DNA of 64,000 nt from positions 5,126,140 to 5,190,139 of the forward strand of contig NC_050738.1 of assembly GCF_014529535.1 (NCBI RefSeq). Direction: 5' to 3'. The position numbers and the translations under genes were made by a program. The stretch comes from Bradysia coprophila (Eukaryota > Arthropoda > Insecta > Diptera > Sciaridae). Position 1 is the first letter of the stretch. The number at the start of each line of letters is the position of its first letter. Shown here piece by piece: positions 50,313 through 60,798 of the stretch. The notes below the pieces were generated by a model, which worked only from the letters and a program-made list of their open reading frames with translations, had not been told where the DNA came from and ran no database searches.

Positions 50313-50918
50313 TTCTGTAATTAACTGAACGATGTTCGATAATTAACTAAAGTCTTATTACTCCGATCATGAGAAATTTTCACCATTGGACTGATATGGG
50401 CAAAATATAAGATGTTGATTGCATCAATCTAGGTATCTCAAGAGGCTTAGATATATAATGCCTATAGTTTTTTGCCAGTCATTATTTTGCGCCTCCATTT
50501 TCAAATGAAATTGATTTGGCTTAATACTTATATACTTTGAACATCAATGACCGGAAGAATAGGACTTGTTTCACATGAGTTATCTGAAGTCACAGACCCC
50601 ACCCTTCTCGTACACACTTGAATAGAGTCTACACTACACCCTCAATCAGTTGTGTCAGTTTCATTAAATAGGCCATAAGCTTTATGGCTTAATAAAGTCG
50701 TTAATGAAAACTGATGTCACTTATCTTAAGACAATCGATTGATAATATTGAATGACCACCAACAGCAATCTATCCACTATCAACAGTTAGTCCATTTTAT
50801 GCGCATAAACGAATCGGAGTCGAGTGAATACCTTCGTAAGCTCCGCAATATCTAGTTGAATTTTAAAGTGTACATTGTGGACATACAGAATAACCACAAG
50901 ATTGGTAACGACGCAGAA
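50313..50918. promoter_or_regulatory. Divergent promoter region of glucuronidases 2 and 3
   Basis: This 606-base interval lies between two divergently transcribed starts, so it must hold both promoters. A GATA-type site (ACTTATCTTAAG, about 50728-50739) is visible, which would fit gut or fat-body expression in insects; that role is inference. Confidence 0.4.
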
Positions 50919-53150
50919 ATGGTTGAGTTTGGTAGAGTTGGGCTTCTTATAATCGTATTGAAACTGGTATCGTCGCAAGACAGATCAATCGATGGACTAT
51001 TATATCCTAGAGAGTCAGAAACGAGAGAGATCATATCCCTAGATGGAATGTGGGATTTCGCAAAATCGAATCCTTTCAATGCGACCCAAGGTTTGCAAGA
51101 GTCATGGTTTGTCACGAACCTCGACGAATCAGTAGCTATTGCAAAGGTACCCGTCCCGTCAAGTTTTAATGATCTCGATACCGACGATTTGACACGGGAT
51201 CATACCGGAACGGTTTGGTATGAGCGAAAGTTTTTCGTACCAAGTTCCTGGAATGGTCTACGAGTCGTGTTGAGGTTCGGCAGTGTCCATTACGAGGCTA
51301 ATGTTTGGATTAATGGTGAACTTGCTGTTCAACACACTTTCGGTCACCTTCCATTTGAAGCTGATGTATCGACCTATCTCGACTATGGAAACGAAAATCG
51401 AATTACAGTTCTTTGTGACAATACTTTGACTCTTACAACAATTCCACAAGGGCAGATGTCCCAATCAAATGGTGATAATGGAATCGTGCCCATCCAACAG
51501 TACAAATTTGACTTTTTCAACTATGCTGGCATCCATCGTTCGGTTCAGCTGTATACAACACCACTTGCGTACATAAAAGAAGTGAATATAGGTACTACAT
51601 TAGTTGACGATGATGGTCGTGGATACGTGGACTTCGAAATCATTCCAAGCGATGATTCTGTAGTAAACTCCGCAAATGTTTTTATTTATGATAAAGAGAT
51701 GAATCTGGTTGCAACACAGTCAGTTGCTATGGATGGAGGGATGCGAGGCGTGGCAATTATAAACAATGTCCGAAGATGGTGGCCATACCTAATGAATCCA
51801 GACCCAGGCTATCTGTATACGATTGAAGTACGAATTTCGACTCAAACTGAACAGGACGTTGATATTTATCGCATGAAATTTGGTGTTCGTACACTCCGAT
51901 GGTCGAGCACAGAATTTCTTATCAACGACAGACCGGTCTATTTCCGAGGGTTAGGACTACACGAAGATTCAGATGTAAATTTACTTAACAGGAAAATTAT
52001 GGTTCGGCCAGTAACTGAGAATCTTTTAACACACAGTTTCGTGGACGAGGGTTTGATTTAGCAATCGTTACAAGAGATTTTGCTTTATTACGCTGGATTG
52101 GGGCAAATGTATACAGAACTACGCACTACCCACACTCGGAGGAGTCGATGCAATTCGCTGACGAGCATGGAATCATGATAATCGACGAATGTGGATTGGT
52201 TCAAACTAATGTCAACACGGAGTAAGGTTTCACGAATGAGCAATGTCGGTGATTCTGAAGATTTAAATTTTTGGTAGGAGCTTCGATGACCAGTTACTTC
52301 AGAACCACAGAGCCAATATGGAACAGTTGATTCATCGTGACCGAAACCATCCCAGTGTCATCATGTGGTCAATTTCAAACGAACCGAAATCGGGACAATC
52401 GGGTGCTGATGAGTACTTCCAAGATATCACTACTTATACCAGACAACTCGATCCATCTCGTCCAATAACCGCTTCGATTACAACAAACAGGGATCAGGAC
52501 CAACTCGCCAAGTATTTGGATATTGTATCCTTTAATCGGTACAACGCATGGAATTCGAATTCAGGGCGTCTAGACATGATATTGAATAATGTTGTAAGCG
52601 AGGCGAGACAGTGGCATGAGGTAAGATTGTGTTCATCAAATGCTTGCTGCAATATGATGAAAATGCTGAAATCTGTATAGATGCACGCCAAACCTGTTAT
52701 CATGAGTGAATACGGAGCAGAGACTGTAGAAGGCCTACATCTGACACCTGCGTTCGTCTTTTCCGAAGAGTTTCAAATGAAATTGTTGTCGAAGCACTTT
52801 GAAGCATTCGATCAGCTGAGAAGTGAAGGTTTTTTCATCGGGGAATTTGTTTACAACTACGCGGATTTCAATGCAGCACAGAGTGAGTTTGAATAAGCAA
52901 AAACAATGAATATCAGTCACCTGACTCCTAATTTCTCTCAAAACAAAATTCAGATATCAATCAAGTTGGCTCTAGCAAGAAAGGTCTATTCACCAGAAAT
53001 CGTCAGCCGAAAAGCGCAGCACATTTATTGCGAAAACGTTATTTTGATCTTGCTGCAGAAATCGATAAATTTGCTGAACGCCCGAAAAGTCTTTACTTAT
53101 ACGTCAGTCAGAATCGGAGAGCACCATTAGTCTCGAAAGATATTTTATAA
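50919..53150 (+). CDS. Beta-glucuronidase paralogue 3, altered N-x-K motif
   Basis: Exons 50919-51974, 52037-52221, 52278-52620, 52681-52882 and 52954-53150 (660 aa). The frame is open back to 50856, but ATG 50919 puts a signal peptide (GLLIIVLKLVSSQ) directly at the N-terminus. The sugar-binding, Ig-like and barrel domains are complete, with catalytic acid Glu449 (WSISNEP) and nucleophile Glu538 (MSEYGAE). In the final exon the family motif Asn-Lys-Lys-Gly reads Ser-Lys-Lys-Gly (Ser603). In bacterial and human enzymes that Asn and the second Lys bind the glucuronate carboxylate, so substrate range may have shifted. The C-terminus also diverges from the other two after about residue 635. Confidence 0.88.
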
Positions 53151-53395
53151 TCAGGGGCGAACTGATATGTAAGGGTCAACTTTCGAATAGGACAGGCAAT
53201 AAAAGTAATTGCAACGCATCACCCTAATAGGAGATCAAACATTTTTTTGATCAATTATTTTATCGAAACCTTTTTTAAAAGTGCCAGTTCAACTCGATGC
53301 ATTTATTATAACAAATTGAATTTTATACAAAAATCTACGGCGAAGTAGTTAAAATAGCTTCATTCAATTACCATAGATTTTTAAAAGTGTAGTGA
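53151..53395. other. Short spacer, converging 3' ends
   Basis: AT-rich DNA between the stop codon of glucuronidase 3 and that of the minus-strand RRM gene; presumably both 3' untranslated regions. Confidence 0.4.
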
Positions 53396-53654
53396 TTAAC
53401 GTTGACGGCCGCGATTAACACGAATGCGACGTCCATCAAATTCAGTGTCATTAAGTGCTTCAATTGCTTTATCCGCGTCCTCGCTTGAAGACATTGTAAC
53501 AAAACCGAAGCCTCTACTACGTCCAGTGTCTCTATCTCTTATAACTGTGGCTTCAATTACTTCGCCATAAGTTTCGAAATGTTGCTTGAGGGTAGCGTCT
53601 TCAGTATGCCATGCTAAACCACCCACAAAGATTTTTGTTGATTCCGCCCGTACA
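53396..53654 (-). CDS. RRM-type RNA-binding protein, last exon
   Basis: The exon encodes one complete RNA recognition motif: RNP2 as KIFVGGLAW and RNP1 as RGFGFVTM, with DRDTGRSRG between, and stops shortly after IRVNRGRQR. The type is that of short glycine-rich/cold-inducible RNA-binding proteins, but the Gly-rich tail is absent. No ATG precedes the RRM in frame; an in-frame stop lies upstream, and a splice acceptor (CATCAG) fits at 53655, so a 5' exon further right on the minus strand is expected. I could not locate it. The wording GRSRGFGFV with EFDGRRIRV is closest, from memory, to fungal and plant members, so origin deserves a check. Confidence 0.6.
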
Positions 53655-55307
53655 CTGATGCACTATCAAGCGAAATGGATTTTATTTAAGTGACCAAAAT
53701 AATTTCGCTAACTTTCAACATGCCTGAATTGTAAGAATTACTCCGAACAAGGTTATCCAACACTTCATTGTAGGATTTTAATCAAATGAAACACTTTTCT
53801 CAACTGAATGATTCTGAAAGCGAAACACTTGTTATAAACCAACCTCAATCCATTTATAGATGTATGTTATCATCATGAAGATTGTTAATTTGGTCTGTTT
53901 CTGTTTATAATTCTAGTCTGAACAACACAAACTTGTTATATCTGCATCGTGCTAGTTTTTTTGTTTGATGACCTTGTGTGGGGTGCGTGCATAACACAAT
54001 TTATTGTCAAATAGCGGAAAAAGTTAGCGTGCTCGCATTTCAGTCTAGTATACGGTTCCTACAAAGGCTCAGTGGTAACGTACTGGCCTTCCGTGGTTCA
54101 AAATTCACAAAGCATGTAGTCCACACTCAACCACCCGCACTGGCCCGATTGGTGTTTCAAAGCTAAATACTCCTCATTGGGAGGCCTACATCCAGAAGTG
54201 GATAATAAAAGCTACAATTTCTATATACAGTTCAAGAGACCATGCATTATGAGCGTTTGCATCAGGCAAAGCACCTAGCAGGGTAATAGAGGTTTTACCA
54301 CGTCAAATAAATTAGTATTATTCCAAGTCTGTATAGTTCCGGATGTCATGCAGATGCAAACTCCCCAAGTATACAGCCTTGTATTTTTCAAGCATTCAGA
54401 CATTTTCCACGCACTGCTTATTGACAACAATCTAGTTAAATGGGAATTACATTGGTGCGATTGAGATGTCACATAGTTTTTTCTCTCCCGCGCTTACGTG
54501 CTACATCTTATTTTATTTCGATTAATTAACACACTCACTGTTTAATTGTCCCCTTTAGGCATAAAATATGGTCAAGGCATTGAAATAAATTTTGAGGTTA
54601 GTATGTTCACCTTAATGTAGGTTCCCTCCAAGTAACTGTAATCGTCGTAAACACAAACCTTGAGATTATGAAAGTAAACGATTTCATACATATGAACAAA
54701 TTAGTTATTTAGCACTGAACCAAGTACTAGAATTACAAGCTCTGTAACCTGTAACAGAATTTTCAAGAGAAAACTACCTCATCGACGCAGTAGTCCAAAT
54801 TTCTAATATAAATTAAGTGTGTAAGGTTGGTATAAAGCTACTGCGTCGCAATTTATTGTATGAAAAGAAGGGTCGATTTCCGTTAAAAAATCTGTGCTTG
54901 GTTCAGTGCTATGCTAGGATGAAATTATAATATTCCGAACAAAAAATGTGAACATAGTTTTGCATAAAACGAGTTTTGCAAATGGTTTTCGTCTGATGGT
55001 GTCATCTAAGATTAATAATCTTGCAATAAATTTAAGTGCCATAAAAAAGAACATTTTCGAAAAAAAAAACATTTTTAGAAAATGTTAGCCTAGGTCGGGT
55101 TTTCGGAACTACCTGGTTTAACTCACTGATTTATCCAGGTCATTTAATAAAAAATCTGGGAAGTGTGTCTTAATTTGGCTAAGTGTTTTTGCTTCACTCG
55201 ACATATTGCACGATAAAGAGACTGAAAATCTGATGCAGTTGACCAACAGTAGTATTTCATACATCTGGATGCTTTGCTGGACGGAGGCGCAAAAAGTCTG
55301 TAATATA
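53655..55307. other. Intergenic region with repeat fragments
   Basis: No complete gene is seen; any 5' exon of the RRM gene should lie here. A tRNA-like segment is at 54058-54112. A fragment at about 54625-54690 resembles the MITE at 59832-60030 (CCAAGTAACTGTAA). Confidence 0.4.
54058..54112 (+). repeat. tRNA-derived SINE fragment (tentative)
   Basis: GGCTCAGTGGTAACG resembles a tRNA A box and GGTTCAAAATTC, about 30 bases on, a B box. No full cloverleaf forms. Confidence 0.35.
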
Positions 55308-55441
55308 CTAGGTCCCACCTGTTGGGTGGGTCTGACAAAGTCAAATAACAAGAAAACTACTATTGAAATAGATACAAAACATAGATCAACATAATCTTGT
55401 TAACAAAGAGCAGAAAAGTGTTACATTTAACGTTTCCATAT

Positions 55442-56418
55442 ATTTTTTTTGATACCAACATTGAAAAATGATACTTTCGCCCCGCATATGAGGGGCGAAA
55501 GTAAAAAAATGCATCCCACGGGGAGAAAGTACTTAACGAAGAGCGAACGCAACTGAACGAACAGCTAAAGTGACTGAAGTCACAGAAAATGAGAGAAATG
55601 AGTCGAGTTGTCAACAAAATCCGCTCATATTATGCAGAATACTTTGATCAAAATTGTAAAACACTGTGCGCCAGTGTTCTTATTGAAATTAGCATACAAA
55701 GTTGATACTTTTTGTTACTGAATGATTTGTTAGTTATATCTTAATTTTTGTGTGTGTTATTGTTGTGATGGCTAAATTATTAAATTTTTCATATACCAGG
55801 AGGCTGCCGCCCCCTGGACCCCCGCATTTTCTGGCTAAATGCCTTTTTATTTCAACATTTTGTTGCGATGTTTGCGATACGTATCAATTTTCAATGTTGG
55901 TATCAAAAAATAGTACATTGAATGACACGGCCCGAGTCGTTCATACTATTTTTTTTGATACCAACATTGAAAATTGATACGTATCGCAAACATCGCAACA
56001 AAATGTTGAAATAAAAAGGCATTTAGCCAGAAAATGCGGGGGTCCAGGGGGCGGCAGCCCCCTGGTATATGAAAAATTTAATAATTTAGCCATCACAACA
56101 ATAACACACACAAAAATTAAGATATAACTAACAAATCATTCAGTAACAAAAAGTATCAACTTTGTATGCTAATTTCAATAAGAACACTGGCGCACAGTGT
56201 TTTACAATTTTGATCAAAGTATTCTGCATAATATGAGCGGATTTTGTTGACAACTCGACTCATTCCTCTCATTTTCTGTGACGTCAGTCACTTTCGCTGT
56301 TCGTTCAGTTGCGTTCGCTCTTCGTTAAGTACTTTCTCCCCGTGGGATGCATTTTTTTACTTTCGCCCCTCATATGCGGGGCGAAAGTATCATTTTTCAA
56401 TGTTGGTATCAAAAAAAA
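55442..56418. repeat. Near-perfect 977-base palindrome
   Basis: Two arms of about 470 bases (55442-55910 and 55949-56418) are inverted copies with few differences, separated by 38 bases. Each arm contains its own small hairpin (TACTTTCGCCCC and its inverse around GCATATGA). Arms run from TTTTTTGATACCAACATTGA at the ends to the same motif at the centre. Confidence 0.85.
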
Positions 56419-56433
56419 TAGTATGAACGACTC

Positions 56434-56533
56434 GGGGCAAAAGTAAAAAAATTCAACCTGTGCGATTGAGGCCCTTGCCTTCGGCGCGGGCATCAACTCT
56501 CGCACACGGTTGAATTTTTTTACTTTCGCCCCT
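56434..56533. mobile_element. Hairpin MITE beside the palindrome
   Basis: Inverted ends of about 25 bases (GGGGC-AAAGTAAAAAAA and inverse) with a GC-rich core containing GCCTTCGGCG. It sits between TAGTATGAACGACTC and TGTCATTCAATGTACTA, which meet almost directly, without it, at the centre of the palindrome (55911-55948, inverted). Confidence 0.6.
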
Positions 56534-56641
56534 TGTCATTCAATGTACTATTGTAACATAGCGATCGTTTGACATACAGTGTATTTTCTGTTGTAAGACC
56601 ATGTGTAAGACAGTAAGACCCATGAATTACAGACAAGGGAA

Positions 56642-57763
56642 CAATTTCTCTCGGATAAGAATCAGAGATTATTTGACTCCAGAGACAAATAATACCATCA
56701 CGAGCCATTTGCACCGTTGCAACAATTGAACTAAATTTCTCCTTAGTCAAATTGACCTAAATTGACTTTAATCGGCGTTAGCCTCAGAGATGGTGCTAGA
56801 TGACTGTATAGATGTTTTCACAAACGATTTATCTATACCATCCTAGGTAGTTAAGCAGCATTAGCTGCTTTGGATGCGTACCCTTTTAAGGTTACCACAG
56901 TCTTTGAATCATCAGCAGCGAGTAAGATTAGTTTATTTATTTCATATAAATTTACACGAAAAAATCAAATTCACATGTCGTAGCTCCTAAAATCAATCGT
57001 CCAAAGCAGGTACACTTGTGAGTTTTCATGCCAAAGGGACCTAGAAAAAATCAAAAATTGTCCTTATTTTCGGACCCGAAGCATCATTAGTCGATGCCCA
57101 GCTTTTAACCGTTTTCAAATGAATGATTGAATGGAAAGCATGAAATTTTATGAAAAGCGTCAACCATTATATTATTCCGTGTAGGCTATATAACATGAGT
57201 AATTCCCAACCAATTCTTGAATTACTAGTTCTTATAATCAAACTGAATATTTTACCACTCCCACGAGTGTGAAGTAATTCACAAGAGTTTCAATATTTCA
57301 GTCACAACTGAAGGTTTTACAAATGTTAATATCAGGGACGTCTGTCTTTTTTTGTATCAAAGCAAAGTGATAGAGTCCTCTCTTCGTTTCACATTCACTT
57401 AATTCGCATCTAATCTGATTTATTTAGCGTATTGTGATTACGCACTCAATTACATTGCCATTATAGCGAAATCGAACAATTATAACTAAGACAAAAATTC
57501 ACAACCAAATATCACTATCACATACAAAAAAAGTATCACAGTACGTTAAATCGTCTTTCACAGGTTCAACTTTCTAATCGGATTAAAAAAATTCGGCAGA
57601 GAATAACCGTTGAGATTGGCCAGTTAAATTGAAAGCAAAAGTTCTGTTTATCTACGAAAGTCAAAATAAATAGAAGAAGCACACAAAAAAATGATAATAC
57701 CGTAATATGATAACCCCAATTCTAATGATCTCATCCACAGCTCTGCTATGACTCGTCAGAAAT
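56642..57763. other. Upstream region of the secreted-protein gene
   Basis: AT-rich DNA with no gene I can support and no clear repeat; it ends at the TATA box of the next gene. Confidence 0.45.
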
Positions 57764-57800
57764 TATAAAAGCCAGGGAAGAGCAACTGATAGAGAGCAGT
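57764..57800 (+). promoter_or_regulatory. TATA box and initiator of secreted-protein gene
   Basis: TATAAAA at 57764-57770 is followed by GCAGTTCG, an arthropod-type initiator, with its A near 57798, about 33 bases downstream. That is normal spacing and predicts a leader of nearly 100 bases before ATG 57894. Confidence 0.65.
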
Positions 57801-57893
57801 TCGGTGGTAAAGTTTCGTGGGATATTTGTAATTTAAAAAAAAAAATTGATCAAAAATTGTAAGATCGAGTCAAAAGGGAAATAAGAAGTGAAA

Positions 57894-59340
57894 ATGAAAT
57901 GGAATATATTACAAGTATTGATTTTGTGTGCTTGCTTTGGACAGGTGAATATCGATTTGTGATTGCCAATTCGTTGACTTTTATGTTAATAAAATTTTAA
58001 TCAACATTCAGATACAGTTATGGTCAAATGAACTTCCGGAAGTTATGAAAAATGAACTGAAAAATTTGAAAGAATCCATGATGCATGGAATCTACAATAT
58101 CAGCGAGAAATTCGTTGATGATTTTATACACATTATTGAAATGAATCGCGGCGATCTTAATGAATACTTATTTGATGGTTTAGTGAGTGAAATTTCGTTT
58201 AATAGTAAAATATGGGAAAAAATGAGTTTTGTTTCCTTATTGTAGTTCTCTATTTATTGTAGATATCAGCGTTTTATAAACGAAAAAACGCAAGAATAGA
58301 TGCTGAATTCATACAAAGACTTCAGTGCACTTATTGTGAACTGGATCTTGTGAAAATGGACAGTGTAAAAATACTTCAGTCGGTTTATTCAAAGCGAATG
58401 GCACCAGAACAATACAATGGTCTAATTAACCTGTTCTATGTGTTTAAATATGATAATGCAACATTAGCACAAATAGAAAGTGCACTGGTAATACATATAA
58501 AGAGTGCGAACTTGAAATAGACATTCGAGAGATGCATGTATAGTACGATTTAAGTGATATTTTCAATTCAATTTCAGAACTATGTGTACGGAATTGACAA
58601 TGCTGCGACCAAAACATCATTTCTTAATCCTCTTGATTTTCCTGATCCAAGTACGAATATTTGCTCTTACATTTCTCTAAAATATCTTTTTTACATTTTG
58701 TCATGAAATTCATTTTTTATCTGGGGAAAATGTAGGCGCAAAAGATTGTCCAGATAGAGACCAAATGTACACAGATTTAATTGATAAATTGAAATTGACG
58801 ATTGATCTGAGAACAAAAGTTCTTGAAGATATCACTGCTATTCGAGAGAAGTTCCCCTGCAACATAATGGTGCGGAATGGCGTAAATAACTTTGTAAGCA
58901 TTTCTTTATCAGGCAAATTCTGAAGCACGGCTCTGAAAAACGGATATTATGTTCAGTTGAATTTTTCTTTCAGATGAATGTGATTGACCATTTGAATGGT
59001 GATAGCTTAAAAATTGGTGCATGTTTGTTAAAAGAAAATCCAGGAAATTGGGCAGGCAAATGGAATCGATCAAATACCATGCCTTCAAAAGATTACATGG
59101 AATACCTAATTGAAGGATTTGAAACTGTATTGTTTACACGATTGTCGGATGAAACTACTCATGGTATAATTAATTTGCTAAAAGCCAATATTCCCGGCAC
59201 GCCAATCGATGAAATTGAAAAGGCTCTTGTAAGTATACGAAAATATCACTTTAATTTCGCAATCATAAATAAACATTCGATTTTGATTATTTCGACAGGA
59301 ATATTTATACGATGATGTCCCTCGCACCAAGTGCACATAG
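57894..59340 (+). CDS. Secreted two-domain protein of unknown family
   Basis: Exons 57894-57944, 58012-58182, 58263-58487, 58578-58650, 58736-58893, 58974-59228 and 59299-59340 (324 aa). All introns have GT-AG ends with matching phases. Exon 1 encodes just a signal peptide (17 residues, LQVLILCACFGQ). The rest is two related helical domains: EQYNGLINLF...IESALNYVYG in the first aligns with ETTHGIINLL...IEKALEYLYD in the second. Each domain spans three exons with phase 0 joins, so it arose by module duplication. Cys residues are few. I do not recognise the family. A strong TATA promoter and signal peptide suggest an abundant secreted product such as a salivary, gut or haemolymph protein; that is inference. 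Confidence 0.8.
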
Positions 59341-60798
59341 TTCAATGCTCAAAATTCGATTTCGAAAACTGAATAACAGATTTTTTACAAATGATTAGAA
59401 TTTCTAATATTTAAGACTTTTCCGCAATGAATTTGTGGTGGATTTTAAATGAATGAAATAATGAATATTTGGAAAATAAACGCAATTTTTAAAGTTTACT
59501 TTTTGGAGCTTGATGATTTCTTAAGAAAAAATGCCATGATTCAAGAAATGTTCGACTGTTTCTTCAATATCATTAACATCAATCATTATCATCGGAATCG
59601 ATGATCACGTCCTCTATCTAAATCCCAAACTTCTATTTATTTTATTTTTGATTTTTTTGTGGATATTTTATCAAAGAGTGAAATGTTACGCAAGTTTATC
59701 TTCTCGCTTACGCTGATATAGTTGTTAATGACATTCGTTTTCTATGTAACACTTACTCATAGATATTCTAATAGTCCGTTGCAACGTTAAAAATATCGAA
59801 TGTCCTATTTATTTTCTTTCAGAACCTTGGTTATAGGTTTGTTCCAAGTAACTGTAAACACGAACTTTGACAACCCGAACAACGACAATTTCATCCATAG
59901 CAACGTCGCTTACGTGATATTTCATACAAATCGACCAACGTCGCCTACGCGATTTACACAGAGGTATTATTGAGGTTATGGTTATATGGATGAAATTTGA
60001 CAATTCATATGGCCTTGGAACAAACCTATATTATACATCATTTTCATGACCTTGTAAACGTCAGACACTATCACTTCAATCTATTGAAGGAACCTCACGA
60101 GTAATTAGGACCCATCAAAATCAAAATCGGTCTTTGCTCAGGAAAGCTCTGTTTTTGTGCGGTTACCTACAGATGGCCGTATTTTCGCTGTGATTTTATT
60201 CTTCCTCTGACAATAAAAGACTTAAGCATCGCTTGTTTGAAAGTGTAAGAATTGGTTCACTTTGTTTATTCTGAAAATTTGTTGTGAATAAAATAAAAGC
60301 AATGCGCAGTTTATAAGACAAGAATATGTTGAAAAAATCAGTCAATCAAGGGACCTGACCCACCCAAAAGTTGGAGCCAAGTTAACGAAGTTTCTTTAGG
60401 TTGTTTCGGTTCAGAATTCTATTTGAAACTTGTGAAATACCGTTCTGTACAACCAAAAACCAAAACTTGTTATACCTGCTACCTGCACCGCGTAATTTTT
60501 TTTTGGATTTTATGACCTTTCCATTTTTAGGCATTTTTTCTTCTAGAAAAAATACCCTATTATGGGCGCTTTGTCTGTCTGTCTGTTCCACAAATTTGGT
60601 AGTTTTGTTGGTCGGCAGTTTGGTAGTTGGTAGTTGAGTACTAGATTGACATTCAAAATTGCTAAACCGCCATGAGCAAATCAACACCAGGCAAATAATA
60701 ATTATCTGTTATCTGATATAGCTCACAGTTAACATTGCAATTCGAAAATTTGGTAGTTGGTAGCTGACTACCAAGTTTATAATTGACTGCCAAACTTA
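59341..60798. other. Intergenic region with MITE and TAGTTG repeats
   Basis: No gene is seen. A MITE lies at 59832-60030. Short palindromic repeats of the type TTGGTAGTTGACTACCAA cluster at 60598-60790 and again at 62430-62560, either side of the Helitron-like element. A decayed Helitron-type 3' end (GACCCACCCAAAAG...CCAAG) is at 60355-60381. Confidence 0.45.
59832..60030. mobile_element. MITE with TA-type ends
   Basis: Inverted ends TATAGGTTTGTTCCAAG and CTTGGAACAAACCTATA bound 199 bases. The interior has CGTCGCTTACG and CGTCGCCTACG repeats. Confidence 0.6.

Larger units (their letters stand above)
55308..56641 (-). mobile_element. Helitron-like element carrying a large palindrome
   Basis: On the minus strand it begins TTCCCTTGTCTG at 56641 and ends with a hairpin (ACCCACCC, loop, GGTGGG) plus CTAG at 55308, followed by T. 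These are the same ends as the copies at 14587-15265 and 60799-62332. The interior is almost filled by a 977-base palindrome and a further MITE. No helicase gene. Confidence 0.55.

Noticed and set aside
50856-50918. N-terminal extension of glucuronidase 3
   Set aside because: It would bury the signal peptide 21 residues inside; the ATG at 50919 is the better start.
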